DNA of 64,000 nt, from positions 62,001 to 126,000 of the forward strand of contig JAFLDS010000007.1 of assembly GCA_017302295.1 (NCBI GenBank), given 5' to 3'. The notes beneath the pieces were generated by a model. That model made no database searches, was not told the origin of the DNA, and was given only the letters and a program-made list of their open reading frames with translations. This document shows positions 47,310 through 57,733 of this stretch, one piece after another. The position numbers and the translations under genes were made by a program. Origin of the DNA: Thauera sp. Lineage in GTDB: Bacteria > Pseudomonadota > Gammaproteobacteria > Burkholderiales > Rhodocyclaceae. Within the stretch, counting starts at the first letter, position 1. Each line of letters begins with the position of its first letter.

Positions 47310-48614
47310 TCAGGCCGCGTTGCCCATCAGTTCGTCGAAGGCGACCGGCTTGTCGGTCGTTTCGGCTTTTTCGGAGACCCAGGCGACCACGTTGTCTTCG
47401 ATGACCACGGATTCAGCCTGCGCCAGACGCTCCGGTTGCGCGTAATACCAGCGTACCAGTTCAGCCGGGTCTTCGTAACTCTGCGCCATCTCCTCGACCA
47501 GCGTGCGGATCTGCTCCGGCTTGGCGTGGAGTTCGTTCGCCTTCACGATCTCGGCCATGATCAGGCCCAGCTTGACGCGCCGTTCGGCCTGGTCGGTGAA
47601 CCAGGACGTCTCGACCGGGATGTCCTTCGTCTTCAGACCACGCATCTCGAGATCACGACGCGCGTTGTTGGCGAGCTGACCAGCCTCAGCTTCGACCAGC
47701 GCCTTGGGCACTTCGATCGGGGTCGCAGCGAGCAGCGCTTCCATCACCTGCTCCTTCACCTTGGCCTGGATGCGGCGCTTCACCTCGCGCTGCAGATTGG
47801 TTTTCACCTCATCGCGCAGCTTTGCGACGTCGCCGTCGGCCACACCCAGAGCCTTTGCAAAGTCGGCATCAACTTCGGGCAGCACCGGCGCCTCGACGGT
47901 CTTCAGCGTCACCTCGAACTGCACCTGTTGGCCGGCGAGATTCTTGGCGTGGTAGTCCTCCGGGAAGGTCATGTCGAAGGTCTTGACCTCGCCCGCCTTG
48001 AGCCCGGCAACCGCATTCTCGAAATCCTTCAGCATCGAACCTGCGCCGACCACGAACGGGAAATCCTGACCCGACCCACCCTCGAAGAGTTCACCGTCCT
48101 TGCGACCGGCAAAGTCGATCACGACGCGATCGCCCTCTCCCGCAGCGCGCTCGGCCGCCACGAACGTGGTGCGCTGCTTGCGCAGAACCTCGATCGTCTT
48201 GTCCACCTCGGCATCGGTCACCTCGAGCACCGGACGCTCGACCTTCTGGCCCGACAGATCACCCGGCACCACGTCAGGATAGACCTCGAAAACCGCGCTG
48301 AATTCCAGCACCTCGGCCGACGACGCTTCCTTCGGCTCGATCCGCGGGTAGCCGGCGACGCGCAGATTCTGCTCGCGCACCTGCTCGCCGAAAGCCTTTT
48401 CCACCGCCGCGCCGATCGCTTCCGAGCGCGCCTGCGGGCCATGCGTCTGCGCGACGATCTTCATCGGCACCTTGCCCGGACGGAAGCCCGGCATCTTCAC
48501 GGTACGAGCCATGCGCTTGAGGCGGGCATCCACCTCTTTTTCAATGTCCGCCAAGGTCACGGACATGTCGATGCGGCGCTCCAGCGCGCTCTTGGCTTCC
48601 TGGTTGGTCTGCAT
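47310..48614 (-). CDS. tig: Trigger factor
   Basis: The 434-residue ribosome-bound chaperone has the N-terminal ribosome-binding domain with signature MPGFRPGKVPMKIV, the FKBP-type prolyl isomerase domain (GDRVVIDFAGRKDGELFEGG) and the C-terminal chaperone arms. It is the first gene of the tig-clpP-clpX series. Confidence 0.97.
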   Translation of the reverse strand: MQTNQEAKSALERRIDMSVTLADIEKEVDARLKRMARTVKMPGFRPGKVPMKIVAQTHGPQARSEAIGAAVEKAFGEQVREQNLRVAGYPRIEPKEASSAEVLEFSAVFEVYPDVVPGDLSGQKVERPVLEVTDAEVDKTIEVLRKQRTTFVAAERAAGEGDRVVIDFAGRKDGELFEGGSGQDFPFVVGAGSMLKDFENAVAGLKAGEVKTFDMTFPEDYHAKNLAGQQVQFEVTLKTVEAPVLPEVDADFAKALGVADGDVAKLRDEVKTNLQREVKRRIQAKVKEQVMEALLAATPIEVPKALVEAEAGQLANNARRDLEMRGLKTKDIPVETSWFTDQAERRVKLGLIMAEIVKANELHAKPEQIRTLVEEMAQSYEDPAELVRWYYAQPERLAQAESVVIEDNVVAWVSEKAETTDKPVAFDELMGNAA

Positions 48615-48953
48615 TAAATCAATCCTGACAAGTCAATAAAATCAGCCCCGGAAGCAGGCCTCGGCCAACCGAAGGTCGCCTGAAGTCCACCCGCCACCGC
48701 GAACAGGTTGAGGGAAACTTCAAATTCTAACACAGCCCCGCGCGGTTACTTCCAGCACCCCCAAGCCTCCGGAACACGTCCCCAGGTATGCAAAAAAGCA
48801 CGAAATGCAATGGAACTCGCGAGCATACTGAAGTCTCTCAACGACAGACCTGGTACCCGAAAGACGCGGTGAGCCGGGCAGGGTTGCGCGCTCAAGCGCG
48901 ACCGTCAGACAGGTACACAACGTGTTGCCCGCCCCCGGGAAGGAGACGTCACC
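48615..48953. other. Divergent control region between tig and prkA (339 bases)
   Basis: No gene is supported here; the short frames are shadows. On the minus strand a TAGAAT-like -10 (about 48725-48730) could serve tig. On the plus strand CATACT at 48824-48829 resembles a -10 element. CGAAATGCAATGG at 48801-48813 resembles the repeated GAAAATGCAAT sites upstream of flp. An AAGGAG precedes the prkA ATG. Confidence 0.4.
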
Positions 48954-50876
48954 ATGACCATCTTCAACGCTTACCAGGCTCGCTTCGAGGCTGCGCGCGA
49001 GGAAGAGATGTCGCTTCAGGACTATCTCGAACTATGCCGCCGCGACCACACGGCCTATGCCACGGCTGCGGAACGCATGCTGATGGCGATTGGCGAGCCC
49101 GAGCTGGTCGACACCCGGCTCGATCCACGGCTATCGCGCATCTTCTCCAACAAGGTGCTCAAGCTTTACCCTGCGTTCCGCGATTTCTACGGCATGGAGG
49201 AGGTCATCGAGCATATCGTGTCCTACTTCCGGCACGCTGCGCAGGGCCTGGAGGAGAAGAAGCAGATCCTCTACCTGCTGGGCCCGGTCGGTGGCGGAAA
49301 GTCCTCGCTCGCCGAAAAGCTCAAGAGCCTGATCGAGAGAGTGCCGTTCTACGCGGTGAAAGGCTCGCCGGTGCACGAGTCGCCACTCGGTCTGTTCGAC
49401 GTGAATGAGGACGGCCGCATCCTCGAGGACGATTACGGCATACCCAAGCGCTACGTCAGCACGATCATGAGCCCGTGGGCGGTGAAGCGCCTGCACGAGT
49501 TCGGCGGTGACATCACGAAGTTCCGCGTGGTCAAGCTGACCCCGTCGGTGCTGAAGCAGACCGCCGTCGCGAAGACCGAGCCAGGTGATGAGAACAACCA
49601 GGACATCTCGTCCCTGGTGGGCAAGATCGACATCCGCAAGCTCGAGCAGTATTCGCAGGACGACCCCGACGCCTACAGCTACTCGGGTGGCTTGTGCCTC
49701 GCCAACCGCGGCCTGCTCGAATTCGTCGAGATGTTCAAGGCGCCGATCAAGGTATTGCACCCGCTGCTGACCGCCACCCAGGAAGGCAACTACAAGGGCA
49801 CCGAGGGCTTCGGCGCGATTCCGTTCGACGGCATCGTGATGGCGCACTCGAACGAGTCTGAGTGGGTCGCGTTCAAGAACAACAAGAATAACGAAGCCTT
49901 CCTCGACCGCATCTACACCGTCAAGGTGCCCTACTGCCTGCGAGTTTCGGACGAGATCCGCATCTACGAGAAGCTGCTCGTCCACAGTTCCCTGTCGGAA
50001 GCCCCGTGCGCGCCCGACACGCTGAAGATGATGGCGCAATTCTCCATCCTCTCGCGCCTGAAGGAGCCCGAGAACTCGAGCATCTTTTCCAAGATGCGCG
50101 TCTATGACGGCGAGAACCTCAAGGACACCGATCCGAAGGCCAAGAGCTACCAGGAGTACCGCGACTACGCCGGCGTCGACGAAGGCATGACTGGGCTGTC
50201 GACCCGCTTCGCCTTCAAGGCGCTGTCGAAGGTGTTCAACTTCGACCACCGCGAGGTGGCCGCCAACCCGGTGCACCTGATGTACGTGCTCGAGCAGCAG
50301 ATCGAGCAGGAGCAGTACCCTGCCGAGACGGAAGCGCGCTACATGGGCTACATCAAGGAGTTCCTGGCGCCACGCTACGCCGAGTTCATCGGCAAGGAGA
50401 TCCAGACCGCCTACCTCGAGAGCTACTCCGAGTACGGGCAGAACATCTTCGACCGCTATGTGATCTACGCCGACTTCTGGATCCAGGATCAGGAGTTCCG
50501 CGACCCGAACACCGGCGAGATCCTCGACCGGGCGGCGCTGAACGAGGAACTGGAGAAGATCGAGAAGCCGGCCGGGATCAGCAACCCGAAGGACTTCCGC
50601 AACGAGGTGGTGAACTTCGTGCTGCGCGCGCGCGCCAAGCACGACGGCCGCAACCCGAGCTGGACCTCCTACGAGAAGCTGCGCGCGGTGATCGAGAAGA
50701 AGATGTTCTCCAACACCGAGGACCTGCTGCCGGTCATCAGCTTCAACGCCAAGGCCAGCGCCGACGAGCAGAAGAAGCACCAGGACTTCGTCGATCGCAT
50801 GATCGACAAGGGCTACACCGAAAAGCAGGTGCGCCTGCTGTGCGAGTGGTACCTGCGCGTGCGCAAGTCATCGTGA
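48954..50876 (+). CDS. prkA: PrkA serine protein kinase (YeaG-like)
   Basis: The 640-residue protein has an AAA+ N-terminal domain with Walker A LGPVGGGKSSLA (about 109-120) and the conserved GLCLANRGLLEFVEMFK. A C-terminal PrkA kinase-like domain follows. In enterobacteria YeaG acts with YeaH in starvation and stress adaptation. It begins a prkA-yeaH-spoVR series conserved widely in proteobacteria. Confidence 0.96.
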   Translation: MTIFNAYQARFEAAREEEMSLQDYLELCRRDHTAYATAAERMLMAIGEPELVDTRLDPRLSRIFSNKVLKLYPAFRDFYGMEEVIEHIVSYFRHAAQGLEEKKQILYLLGPVGGGKSSLAEKLKSLIERVPFYAVKGSPVHESPLGLFDVNEDGRILEDDYGIPKRYVSTIMSPWAVKRLHEFGGDITKFRVVKLTPSVLKQTAVAKTEPGDENNQDISSLVGKIDIRKLEQYSQDDPDAYSYSGGLCLANRGLLEFVEMFKAPIKVLHPLLTATQEGNYKGTEGFGAIPFDGIVMAHSNESEWVAFKNNKNNEAFLDRIYTVKVPYCLRVSDEIRIYEKLLVHSSLSEAPCAPDTLKMMAQFSILSRLKEPENSSIFSKMRVYDGENLKDTDPKAKSYQEYRDYAGVDEGMTGLSTRFAFKALSKVFNFDHREVAANPVHLMYVLEQQIEQEQYPAETEARYMGYIKEFLAPRYAEFIGKEIQTAYLESYSEYGQNIFDRYVIYADFWIQDQEFRDPNTGEILDRAALNEELEKIEKPAGISNPKDFRNEVVNFVLRARAKHDGRNPSWTSYEKLRAVIEKKMFSNTEDLLPVISFNAKASADEQKKHQDFVDRMIDKGYTEKQVRLLCEWYLRVRKSS

Positions 50877-50950
50877 GCGCATGGGCAGCCTGATCCACGG
50901 CGCGCTCGTTTCGCACCGTGGATCGGTTCGGGTCCACACCAGGAGGGGGT

Positions 50951-52216
50951 ATGGTCCGCATCATCGATCGCCGCTTCGACAGCAAGCACAAAAGCACGGT
51001 CAACCGACAGCGCTTCATGCGCCGCTTCAAACAGCAGATCCGCAAGGCGGTGTCCGAGGCGATCCACGGCCGCTCGATCCGCGATCTCGACAACGGCGAG
51101 GAGGTCTCGATCCCTGCGCGCGACCTCTCCGAGCCCACCCTGCATCAAGGCCGCGGCGGCATCTGGGAACAGGTTTTCAGCGGCAACGACCAGTTCTCGA
51201 GTGGTGATCTGATCAACCGCCCACTGGGTGGGGGCGGCGGCAGCGGCAAGGGCAAGGCCAGCAACGAGGGCGAGCATGAGGACGAGTTCGTCTTCCAGCT
51301 GTCGCGCGAGGAATTCCTCGACCTGTTCTTCGAGGACCTCGAACTCCCGCGCATGATCCGCACGCAGCTCGCCCGCGTCACCGACTACAAAACGCAGCGC
51401 GCGGGTTTCACGTCCGACGGCGTGCCCGCCAACATCAACATCGTGCGCTCGATGCGCGGCGCGCTCGGTCGCCGCCTCGCCCTGGGCTCCCCCTACAATG
51501 CGCGACTCAGGGAATTGCAGCGCGAGCTCGACAGCGAGCTGGCCCGGTGCGGCGACGACAGCGAGGAAGTACGCCGGCTGCGCGACGAAATCGGCAGGTT
51601 ACGCGCCAAGATCGACAGGATCCCCTTCATCGACAGCTTCGACCTGCGCTACAACAACCGCATCAAGGTCCCGCGGCCAACCACCCAGGCGGTGATGTTT
51701 TGCGTGATGGACGTGTCGGGCTCGATGGACGAGGAGCGAAAGTCCACCGCCAAGCGCTTCTTCATGCTGCTGCATCTCTTCCTGACGCGCACCTACGAGC
51801 ACATCGAGGTGGTCTTCATCCGCCACCACACGGTCGCCAAGGAAACGGACGAGGACGAATTCTTCCACTCGCGCGAGTCCGGTGGCACGGTGGTTTCCAG
51901 CGCGCTGGTGCTGATGCGCGACATCATTCGCGAGCGCTACGCCAACGGGCAGTGGAACATCTACGGGGCACAGGCCTCCGATGGCGACAACTGGGACAAC
52001 GACTCGCCGATCTGCCGAAAGCTGCTCGACAGCGAAATCCTGCCGTGGTGCCAGTACTTCGCCTACATCGAGATCACCTCTGGCGAACCGCAAAACCTTT
52101 GGCGCGAATATGAGAAGCTCGACGGTGCGCACGCCAACTTCGCCATGCAGCACATCGAATCTCCGGCCGACATCTACCCGGTGTTCCGCGAACTGTTCAA
52201 GAAGACGATCGCATGA
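50951..52216 (+). CDS. yeaH: YeaH/DUF444 family VWA-like protein
   Basis: The 421-residue product begins [20 protein letters not shown]. The VWA-like metal-site motif is [14 protein letters not shown], and a Gly-rich linker ([16 protein letters not shown]) lies before the core domain. AGGAGGGGG 1-9 bases before the ATG at 50951 sets the start; the upstream in-frame codon at 50918 is less likely. It overlaps spoVR by ATGA and is a predicted partner of PrkA. Confidence 0.95.
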   Translation: MVRIIDRRFDSKHKSTVNRQRFMRRFKQQIRKAVSEAIHGRSIRDLDNGEEVSIPARDLSEPTLHQGRGGIWEQVFSGNDQFSSGDLINRPLGGGGGSGKGKASNEGEHEDEFVFQLSREEFLDLFFEDLELPRMIRTQLARVTDYKTQRAGFTSDGVPANINIVRSMRGALGRRLALGSPYNARLRELQRELDSELARCGDDSEEVRRLRDEIGRLRAKIDRIPFIDSFDLRYNNRIKVPRPTTQAVMFCVMDVSGSMDEERKSTAKRFFMLLHLFLTRTYEHIEVVFIRHHTVAKETDEDEFFHSRESGGTVVSSALVLMRDIIRERYANGQWNIYGAQASDGDNWDNDSPICRKLLDSEILPWCQYFAYIEITSGEPQNLWREYEKLDGAHANFAMQHIESPADIYPVFRELFKKTIA

Positions 52217-53760
52217 AGCGCGCTACCGCCTCCGCCCGCAAGCCCAAGCCCCTGCCCGGCGGCTCGGAATGGACGTTCGAGAGCATCGACCGTTATCACA
52301 CCGAGATCGCGCGGGTTGCGAAAAGTTATGGACTCGACACCTACCCGGTCCAGGTCGAGATCATCACCGCCGAACAGATGATGGACGCCTACGCCTCGGT
52401 GGGCATGCCGGTGAACTACCACCACTGGTCCTTCGGCAAACATTTCCTTGCCACCGAAAAAGGCTACCGGCGGGGACAGATGGGCCTGGCCTACGAGATC
52501 GTGATCAACTCGAACCCCTGCATCGCCTATCTGATGGAGGAGAACACGCTAACAATGCAGGGGCTGGTGATCGCGCACGCGGCCTACGGGCACAACAGCT
52601 TCTTCAAGGGCAACTACCTCTTCCGCACCTGGACCAACGCCGACGCGATCATCGACTACCTCGTCTTCGCGCGGCACTACATCACCCATTGCGAGGAGCG
52701 CTACGGCGAGGAAGAGGTCGAGTTGCTTCTCGACTCCTGTCACGCGCTGATGAATCTTGGCGTGGACCGCTACAAGCGCCCACCCAAGCTCTCGCTGGCT
52801 AAAGAGAAGTTGCGACAGGAGGAGCGCGAGGCTTACCTGCAGGCACAGGTGAATGACTTGTGGCGTACCCTGCCCGCCCACGACGCGCGCACCGAAACCC
52901 GCCCGGAGCGCCAGCGCTTCCCGGCCGAACCCGAGGAGAACCTGCTCTATTTCATCGAGAAGAACGCCCCATTGCTCGAGCCGTGGCAGCGCGAGGTGGT
53001 GCGCATCGTGCGCAAGGTCGCGCAATATTTCTTCCCGCAGCGCCAGACCCAGGTCATGAACGAAGGCTGGGCCACGTTCTGGCACTACACCCTGCTCAAC
53101 ACGCTGTACGACGAGGGCCTGCTCACCGACAGCTTCATGCTCGAGTTCCTCCAGTCGCACACCAATGTCGTCGCCCAGCCGCCCTACAACAGCCGCTGGT
53201 ACAACGGGATCAACCCCTATGCGCTGGGTTTTGCGATGTGGCGCGACATCCGGCGCATCTGCGAGGCCCCGGACGACGAGGACCGCCAGTGGTTCCCCGA
53301 CATCGCGGGTTCGGACTGGCGCGAGACCTTCGACTTCGCGATGCGCAACTTCAAGGACGAAAGCTTCATCGCGCAATATCTGTCGCCCAAGGTCATGCGC
53401 GACTTCCGCATGTTCGCGATCCTCGACGATGACCGCGAGGACAAGCTCAAGGTCTCGGCAATACACGACGATGCGGGCTTCCACCGCGTACGCCAGATGC
53501 TCTCCGAGCAGTACAACCTGGGCAATCGCGAACCCAACATCCAGGTCTGGAGCGTAGACCTTCGCGGCGACCGTTCGCTGACCCTTCGCCACCAGCGGCA
53601 CCAGCGCCGGCCCCTGGGCGAATCGACCGACGAGGTGATGAAGCACATTGCCCGGCTGTGGGGTTTCACCGTGCGGCTGGAGTCCGTGGATGAGAGCGGC
53701 CGCCGCGAGCTGATGCACGAGGCGCGGGTGGAAAAGCGGCGGAACTCGGCGGAAAACTGA
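52213..53760 (+). CDS. spoVR: SpoVR family protein (YcgB-like)
   Basis: The 515-residue protein has the family motifs [33 protein letters not shown] and [18 protein letters not shown]. The latter includes His/Glu residues of a metal-site type. Named after a Bacillus sporulation gene, but in Gram-negatives it accompanies prkA and yeaH. Function is not established. Confidence 0.94.
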   Translation: MKRATASARKPKPLPGGSEWTFESIDRYHTEIARVAKSYGLDTYPVQVEIITAEQMMDAYASVGMPVNYHHWSFGKHFLATEKGYRRGQMGLAYEIVINSNPCIAYLMEENTLTMQGLVIAHAAYGHNSFFKGNYLFRTWTNADAIIDYLVFARHYITHCEERYGEEEVELLLDSCHALMNLGVDRYKRPPKLSLAKEKLRQEEREAYLQAQVNDLWRTLPAHDARTETRPERQRFPAEPEENLLYFIEKNAPLLEPWQREVVRIVRKVAQYFFPQRQTQVMNEGWATFWHYTLLNTLYDEGLLTDSFMLEFLQSHTNVVAQPPYNSRWYNGINPYALGFAMWRDIRRICEAPDDEDRQWFPDIAGSDWRETFDFAMRNFKDESFIAQYLSPKVMRDFRMFAILDDDREDKLKVSAIHDDAGFHRVRQMLSEQYNLGNREPNIQVWSVDLRGDRSLTLRHQRHQRRPLGESTDEVMKHIARLWGFTVRLESVDESGRRELMHEARVEKRRNSAEN

Positions 53761-53824
53761 TCCCAAGCTGCTGCGGGACTACCTCCAGGTCGTAGAATCG
53801 GGCCTCCTTCGACGGAGAGCCGGA

Positions 53825-55327
53825 ATGTTCCTGCCCGCACCGCCCATCTATACGGTTGCTGGAATACGCGACCTCGAACAGAAGCTGATCCCCTCTGCCA
53901 GCCCCTCGCTGATGGAGCGCGCAGGGCGCGCCGCGGCCGAGGACGCCGTCCGCCTCATCATGGATCGCCCCGGCCCCATCCTTTTCGCCTGCGGCCCCGG
54001 CAACAATGGCGGAGACGGCTTCGTCATGGCGCGCCAGCTGCGCCAGGCGGGTCGCGAGGTCGTGGTCGCCTACGCCGACGATCCCGCGCACCTGCCGACC
54101 GATGCTGGCCGGGCGCACGCCGACTATCTTCGCGCGGGCGGAACGATCACCCCGGAGCTTCCGGCTGCCCCGCCGCAAGGCTGGGCCCTGGTCGTCGATG
54201 CCTTGTTCGGCATCGGTCTGAAGCGCGCACTCGAGGGGCGCTATGCCGCCTGGCTGGACACGCTCAACGCCCAGCCGGTGCCACGCATGGCGCTCGATGT
54301 GCCGAGCGGGCTCGACGCCGACACCGGCGCGCCGTTGGGATGCTGCTTTCGCGCCACCCACACGACGACCTTCATCGCGCTAAAACCGGGCCTGCTCACC
54401 AACGACGGCCCCGACCACTGTGGCGAGATCACCGTGCAGCGGCTCGATATCGACTGTCCCGCCTGGGTCCCCGCTCCCGGCCACGGCGTCACCCCGGCAC
54501 TGTTTGCGCGACGGCTGACACCACGTCTGCGCAATACCCACAAGGGCCGCAATGGAGACGTGGGCATCCTCGGTGGCGATGCCGGCATGACGGGCGCGGC
54601 GCTGCTCGCAGGCCGCGCTGCGCTGTGGCTGGGCGCAGGGCGCGTGTACGTCGGCTTGCTCGACGCTGACGCGCCGTCCGTCGATTTCGCGCATCCCGAA
54701 TTGATGCTGCGCCGGGCGGCGGAGCTGCCCACGCAACTCAGCGTGCGTGCGCTGGGACCCGGGCTCGGCCTGAGCGTCACGGCGGCCACCGCGCTGGATG
54801 CGGCAGTCGCCGATGAAGCTCCGCTCGTGCTGGACGCAGACGCACTCAATATCCTTTCTGTCGACAAACCCCTGCAGCAGTTGATCGCCGCACGCAGCGC
54901 CCCCACCCTGCTCACCCCGCATCCGGCCGAGGCGGCACGACTGCTCGGGACGGATACCGCTCAGGTGCAGCAGAACCGCCTGGCGGCCGTACTAGAGATC
55001 GCGACGCGGTTTCGTGCGTACGTGGTGCTCAAGGGTTGCGGCAGTCTCATTGCCACCCCCGACCGCCGCTGGTTCATCAACGGTACCGGCCATCCGGGCA
55101 TGGCGACGGCGGGCATGGGCGATGTGCTCACCGGCCTGGCAGCCAGCCTGCTGGCACAGGGCTGGTCGGCGGAGGAGGCGCTGATTGCTGCCGTTCACCT
55201 CCACGGCGCCGCCGCAGACCGGCTCGCCCGCGAAGGGGTCGGTCCGATCGGGCTCACCGCCGGAGAGCTCATCGAGGCAGCGCGCCGCGTATTCAACGGC
55301 TGGCTCATGGAAGCAGCCTCCCGTTGA
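53825..55327 (+). CDS. nnr: Bifunctional NAD(P)HX epimerase/dehydratase
   Basis: The 500-residue metabolite repair enzyme restores hydrated NAD(P)H. The N-terminal YjeF/NnrE epimerase domain (about 1-215) has [17 protein letters not shown]. The C-terminal ADP-dependent dehydratase domain (NnrD) has [33 protein letters not shown] and [24 protein letters not shown] -10-like element lies at 53793-53798. Confidence 0.94.
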   Translation: MFLPAPPIYTVAGIRDLEQKLIPSASPSLMERAGRAAAEDAVRLIMDRPGPILFACGPGNNGGDGFVMARQLRQAGREVVVAYADDPAHLPTDAGRAHADYLRAGGTITPELPAAPPQGWALVVDALFGIGLKRALEGRYAAWLDTLNAQPVPRMALDVPSGLDADTGAPLGCCFRATHTTTFIALKPGLLTNDGPDHCGEITVQRLDIDCPAWVPAPGHGVTPALFARRLTPRLRNTHKGRNGDVGILGGDAGMTGAALLAGRAALWLGAGRVYVGLLDADAPSVDFAHPELMLRRAAELPTQLSVRALGPGLGLSVTAATALDAAVADEAPLVLDADALNILSVDKPLQQLIAARSAPTLLTPHPAEAARLLGTDTAQVQQNRLAAVLEIATRFRAYVVLKGCGSLIATPDRRWFINGTGHPGMATAGMGDVLTGLAASLLAQGWSAEEALIAAVHLHGAAADRLAREGVGPIGLTAGELIEAARRVFNGWLMEAASR

Positions 55328-55424
55328 GGCTGGCGCCGGCGGGGCACGGCCGGCCCACGCGCACGCCGCCGGCACGCCTGGGGCGGTGCTAGAATCGGTC
55401 CCCCGGAATGACGACACCACAGCC

Positions 55425-56270
55425 ATGCTCAATGATCAGCTTCGCGTCGAAATCCAGCGCAACGTCGCGGCCTCTCTCGCCGAGGACATCGGCACCGGCG
55501 ACCTCACCGCGCTGCTGATCCCCGCCGGCACCGATGCCCGCGGCCGTGTCATCAGCCGCGAGGATGCGGTGGTGTGCGGCACGGCCTGGTTCGATGCGAC
55601 CTTTGCCGCGCTCAGCGCGAGTGCGGCGGTGGTCTGGCATGTCGCGGACGGCGACCGCGTGCGCCCCAACCAGGTGCTGTGCGAAATCGTCGCCGGCGCG
55701 CGCGAGCTCCTGACCGCAGAACGCACCGCCTTGAACTTTCTGCAACTGCTGTCAGGAACCGCCACCGCCACCCGCCGCTTCGTCGATGCCGTCGCCGGCA
55801 CCCGGGCGAAGATCGTCGACACCCGCAAGACGCTGCCCGGTCTTCGCCTCGCGCAAAAATACGCCGTCACCGTGGGGGGTGGCACGAACCATCGCGTCGG
55901 CCTCTACGATGGCATCCTGATCAAGGAAAACCACATCATCGCCGCAGGCGGAATCCGCCAGGTGGTGACCGAGGCGCGTGCTTTCGCGCCGTCAAACGTG
56001 TTCATCGAAGTCGAGGTGGAAAGCCTCGATCAACTCCGCGAGGCGCTCGACGCCGGCGTGAAGATGATCCTACTCGACAACATGGATCTCGACCAGATGC
56101 GTGAAGCGGTGAAAATCACCGCCGGCCGCGCCGAGCTCGAGGCCTCGGGCGGCGTCGGTCTGGACAGCGTGCGGGCGATCGCCGAGACCGGCGTCGACCG
56201 CATTTCGATCGGTAGCCTTACCAAGGACGTGAAGGCGCTCGACCTGTCCTTGCGCCACATCGAGGACTGA
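55425..56270 (+). CDS. nadC: Nicotinate-nucleotide pyrophosphorylase (quinolinate phosphoribosyltransferase)
   Basis: The 281-residue enzyme makes nicotinate mononucleotide from quinolinate and PRPP. Motifs: [38 protein letters not shown] and [20 protein letters not shown]. The ATG at 55425 is chosen because the frame open from 55185 runs over the previous gene. Together with nnr it forms an NAD metabolism pair; a TAGAAT -10-like element lies at 55390-55395. Confidence 0.96.
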   Translation: MLNDQLRVEIQRNVAASLAEDIGTGDLTALLIPAGTDARGRVISREDAVVCGTAWFDATFAALSASAAVVWHVADGDRVRPNQVLCEIVAGARELLTAERTALNFLQLLSGTATATRRFVDAVAGTRAKIVDTRKTLPGLRLAQKYAVTVGGGTNHRVGLYDGILIKENHIIAAGGIRQVVTEARAFAPSNVFIEVEVESLDQLREALDAGVKMILLDNMDLDQMREAVKITAGRAELEASGGVGLDSVRAIAETGVDRISIGSLTKDVKALDLSLRHIED

Positions 56271-56275
56271 TCCCC

Positions 56276-56293
56276 GCGGGCGGCCCGCTTTCT
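56276..56293 (+). terminator. Weak hairpin after nadC
   Basis: GCGGG and CCCGC pair around a 3-base loop, followed by TTTCT, between the convergent nadC and flavoprotein stop codons. The short stem makes the call tentative. Confidence 0.3.
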
Positions 56294-57570
56294 CAGTCGT
56301 TTTCCAGCCGCAAGATACCAAGGGCCTTGAGCACATACTTCTCATACACGGGTTCGGTCGAACCAGATTTCATCTTGTGCAGGAAGTACTTCTCGAAGGC
56401 GATCTTCGCCATGTGAACCCATTTGCCCTTCTTGAACCAGTTCACGTTGCGTGGCGGAATCTGTGGCAACGCCACGAAGGCGGCGCCGGTGTCGCCCATG
56501 TCGGCAAGGCAAATTGCGTTCCATGTCGCCTTGGCCGTCGCTGCGCGGCCCTCGATGTCGGCGGCAATGTTCTCCACCAGCGCGCTCACCATGGTCTCGA
56601 TCATGTAGCCGGTCTTTGGCGCACCCGTCGGCACCGGAGTTGCCTCGACCGGCGGAATTGCGACACAGACGCCTGCCGAATAGATATTTCCGTACTTCTT
56701 GCTGCGCTGGTGCTCGTCGATCAGCACGAAGCCACGCGGATTGCATAGCCCCTCCACCGCCGCCACCGCATCGACGCCCTTGAACGCCGGCAGCATCATG
56801 GCGAAGCGGAACGGCACTTCATGCTCGCGCAGGGGGTTGCCGAGGGTGTCGAGCTCGGTCGCGAACAGCTTGTCCGCCGCCACACGGGTGGTGCGTGCAT
56901 TGGTGACCCACTTGATGTCGCGATGGCGGAACTCGCTTTCGAGCATCGATTTGGAATCCCCGACTCCGCCCAGACCCAGATGGCCGATGTAGGGCTCGCT
57001 GGTAACGAAGGTGATCGGCACCTTGTGGCGGAGCTTGCGTTTGCGCAAGTCGGCATCAAGGATGAAGGCAAACTCGTACGCCGGGCCAAAGCAGCTCGCC
57101 CCAGGCATGGCGCCCACCACAACGGCCCCGGGATCGGTCAGAAAGGCCTCGTATGCGGCATGTGTCTGCTCCGCATGATCGACAGTGCAGATTGACTGGG
57201 TAAAGCCGCCTGCAGGCCCGGCCCCGGGTACTTCCTCGAACGCAAGCCGGGGGCCCGTGGTCAGCACCAGATGATCGTACTCAAGCCAGTTGCCGTCCGC
57301 GAGCTGAAGCCGATTGCGCTCCGGCTCAAGGGTCGTGACGCGCTGGGCGACCAAGTCGATGCCCTTCTTCTCGAGATACGGCCGCAGCGCGACGACGATG
57401 TCCTCACGCTTGCGCCAGCCTACCGCCACCCAGGGATTGGACGGGACGAACTGAAAGTAATCGGTTGCATTGACAACGGTGATGCGATGCCTGCCCCCCA
57501 GCCGCGCGCGCAACTCGTAGGCTGCCGGCATGCCGCCGATGCCCGCGCCCACCACGACGATGTGTGCCAT
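56293..57570 (-). CDS. Sulfide:quinone oxidoreductase-family flavoprotein
   Basis: The 425-residue FAD protein begins MAHIVVVGAGIGGMPAAYEL. Cys128 (SICTVDH), Cys160 (PGASCFGPAYEF) and Cys354 (NAICLADMGD) match in spacing the three catalytic cysteines reported for Rhodobacter sulfide:quinone reductase. YSAGVCVAIPPVEATPVPTG is the C-terminal FAD-binding part. The product would oxidise sulfide to sulfur/polysulfide and reduce quinone at the membrane. GGAGGAG lies about 6 bases before the ATG at 57570, which is preferred over the ATG two codons upstream. The exact SQR type is not settled. Confidence 0.82.
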   Translation of the reverse strand: MAHIVVVGAGIGGMPAAYELRARLGGRHRITVVNATDYFQFVPSNPWVAVGWRKREDIVVALRPYLEKKGIDLVAQRVTTLEPERNRLQLADGNWLEYDHLVLTTGPRLAFEEVPGAGPAGGFTQSICTVDHAEQTHAAYEAFLTDPGAVVVGAMPGASCFGPAYEFAFILDADLRKRKLRHKVPITFVTSEPYIGHLGLGGVGDSKSMLESEFRHRDIKWVTNARTTRVAADKLFATELDTLGNPLREHEVPFRFAMMLPAFKGVDAVAAVEGLCNPRGFVLIDEHQRSKKYGNIYSAGVCVAIPPVEATPVPTGAPKTGYMIETMVSALVENIAADIEGRAATAKATWNAICLADMGDTGAAFVALPQIPPRNVNWFKKGKWVHMAKIAFEKYFLHKMKSGSTEPVYEKYVLKALGILRLEND

Positions 57571-57652
57571 GTTCATCTCCTCCGCGGCGGTCACGCTGCT
57601 TGGTCGGAAAACAGGCCGCCGGATCCGCCAACCCGGCAATGCTTCAAATCAC

Positions 57653-57679
57653 TTTATAACCTTGTTCTTATATTTTCAA
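57653..57679 (-). promoter_or_regulatory. Candidate promoter of the SQR-like gene
   Basis: On the minus strand TTGAAA (57679-57674) and TATAAA (57658-57653) are 15 bases apart in a conspicuous AT-rich island, about 85 bases before the start codon. The spacing is short, so the assignment is uncertain. Confidence 0.4.
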
Positions 57680-57733
57680 TGCTCGCATCAGACCTGACAT
57701 CGCCCCGGAGCAGTCAACGCGACCTCGAGGCGC

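Noticed and set aside
48880..48953. Possible sigma-54 promoter before prkA
   Set aside because: GG and GC pairs occur, but no TGGCAC-N5-TTGC arrangement with the required spacing is present.
49131..50780. 549-codon minus-strand frame antisense to prkA
   Set aside because: Same artefact; prkA on the other strand has clear family motifs through its whole length.
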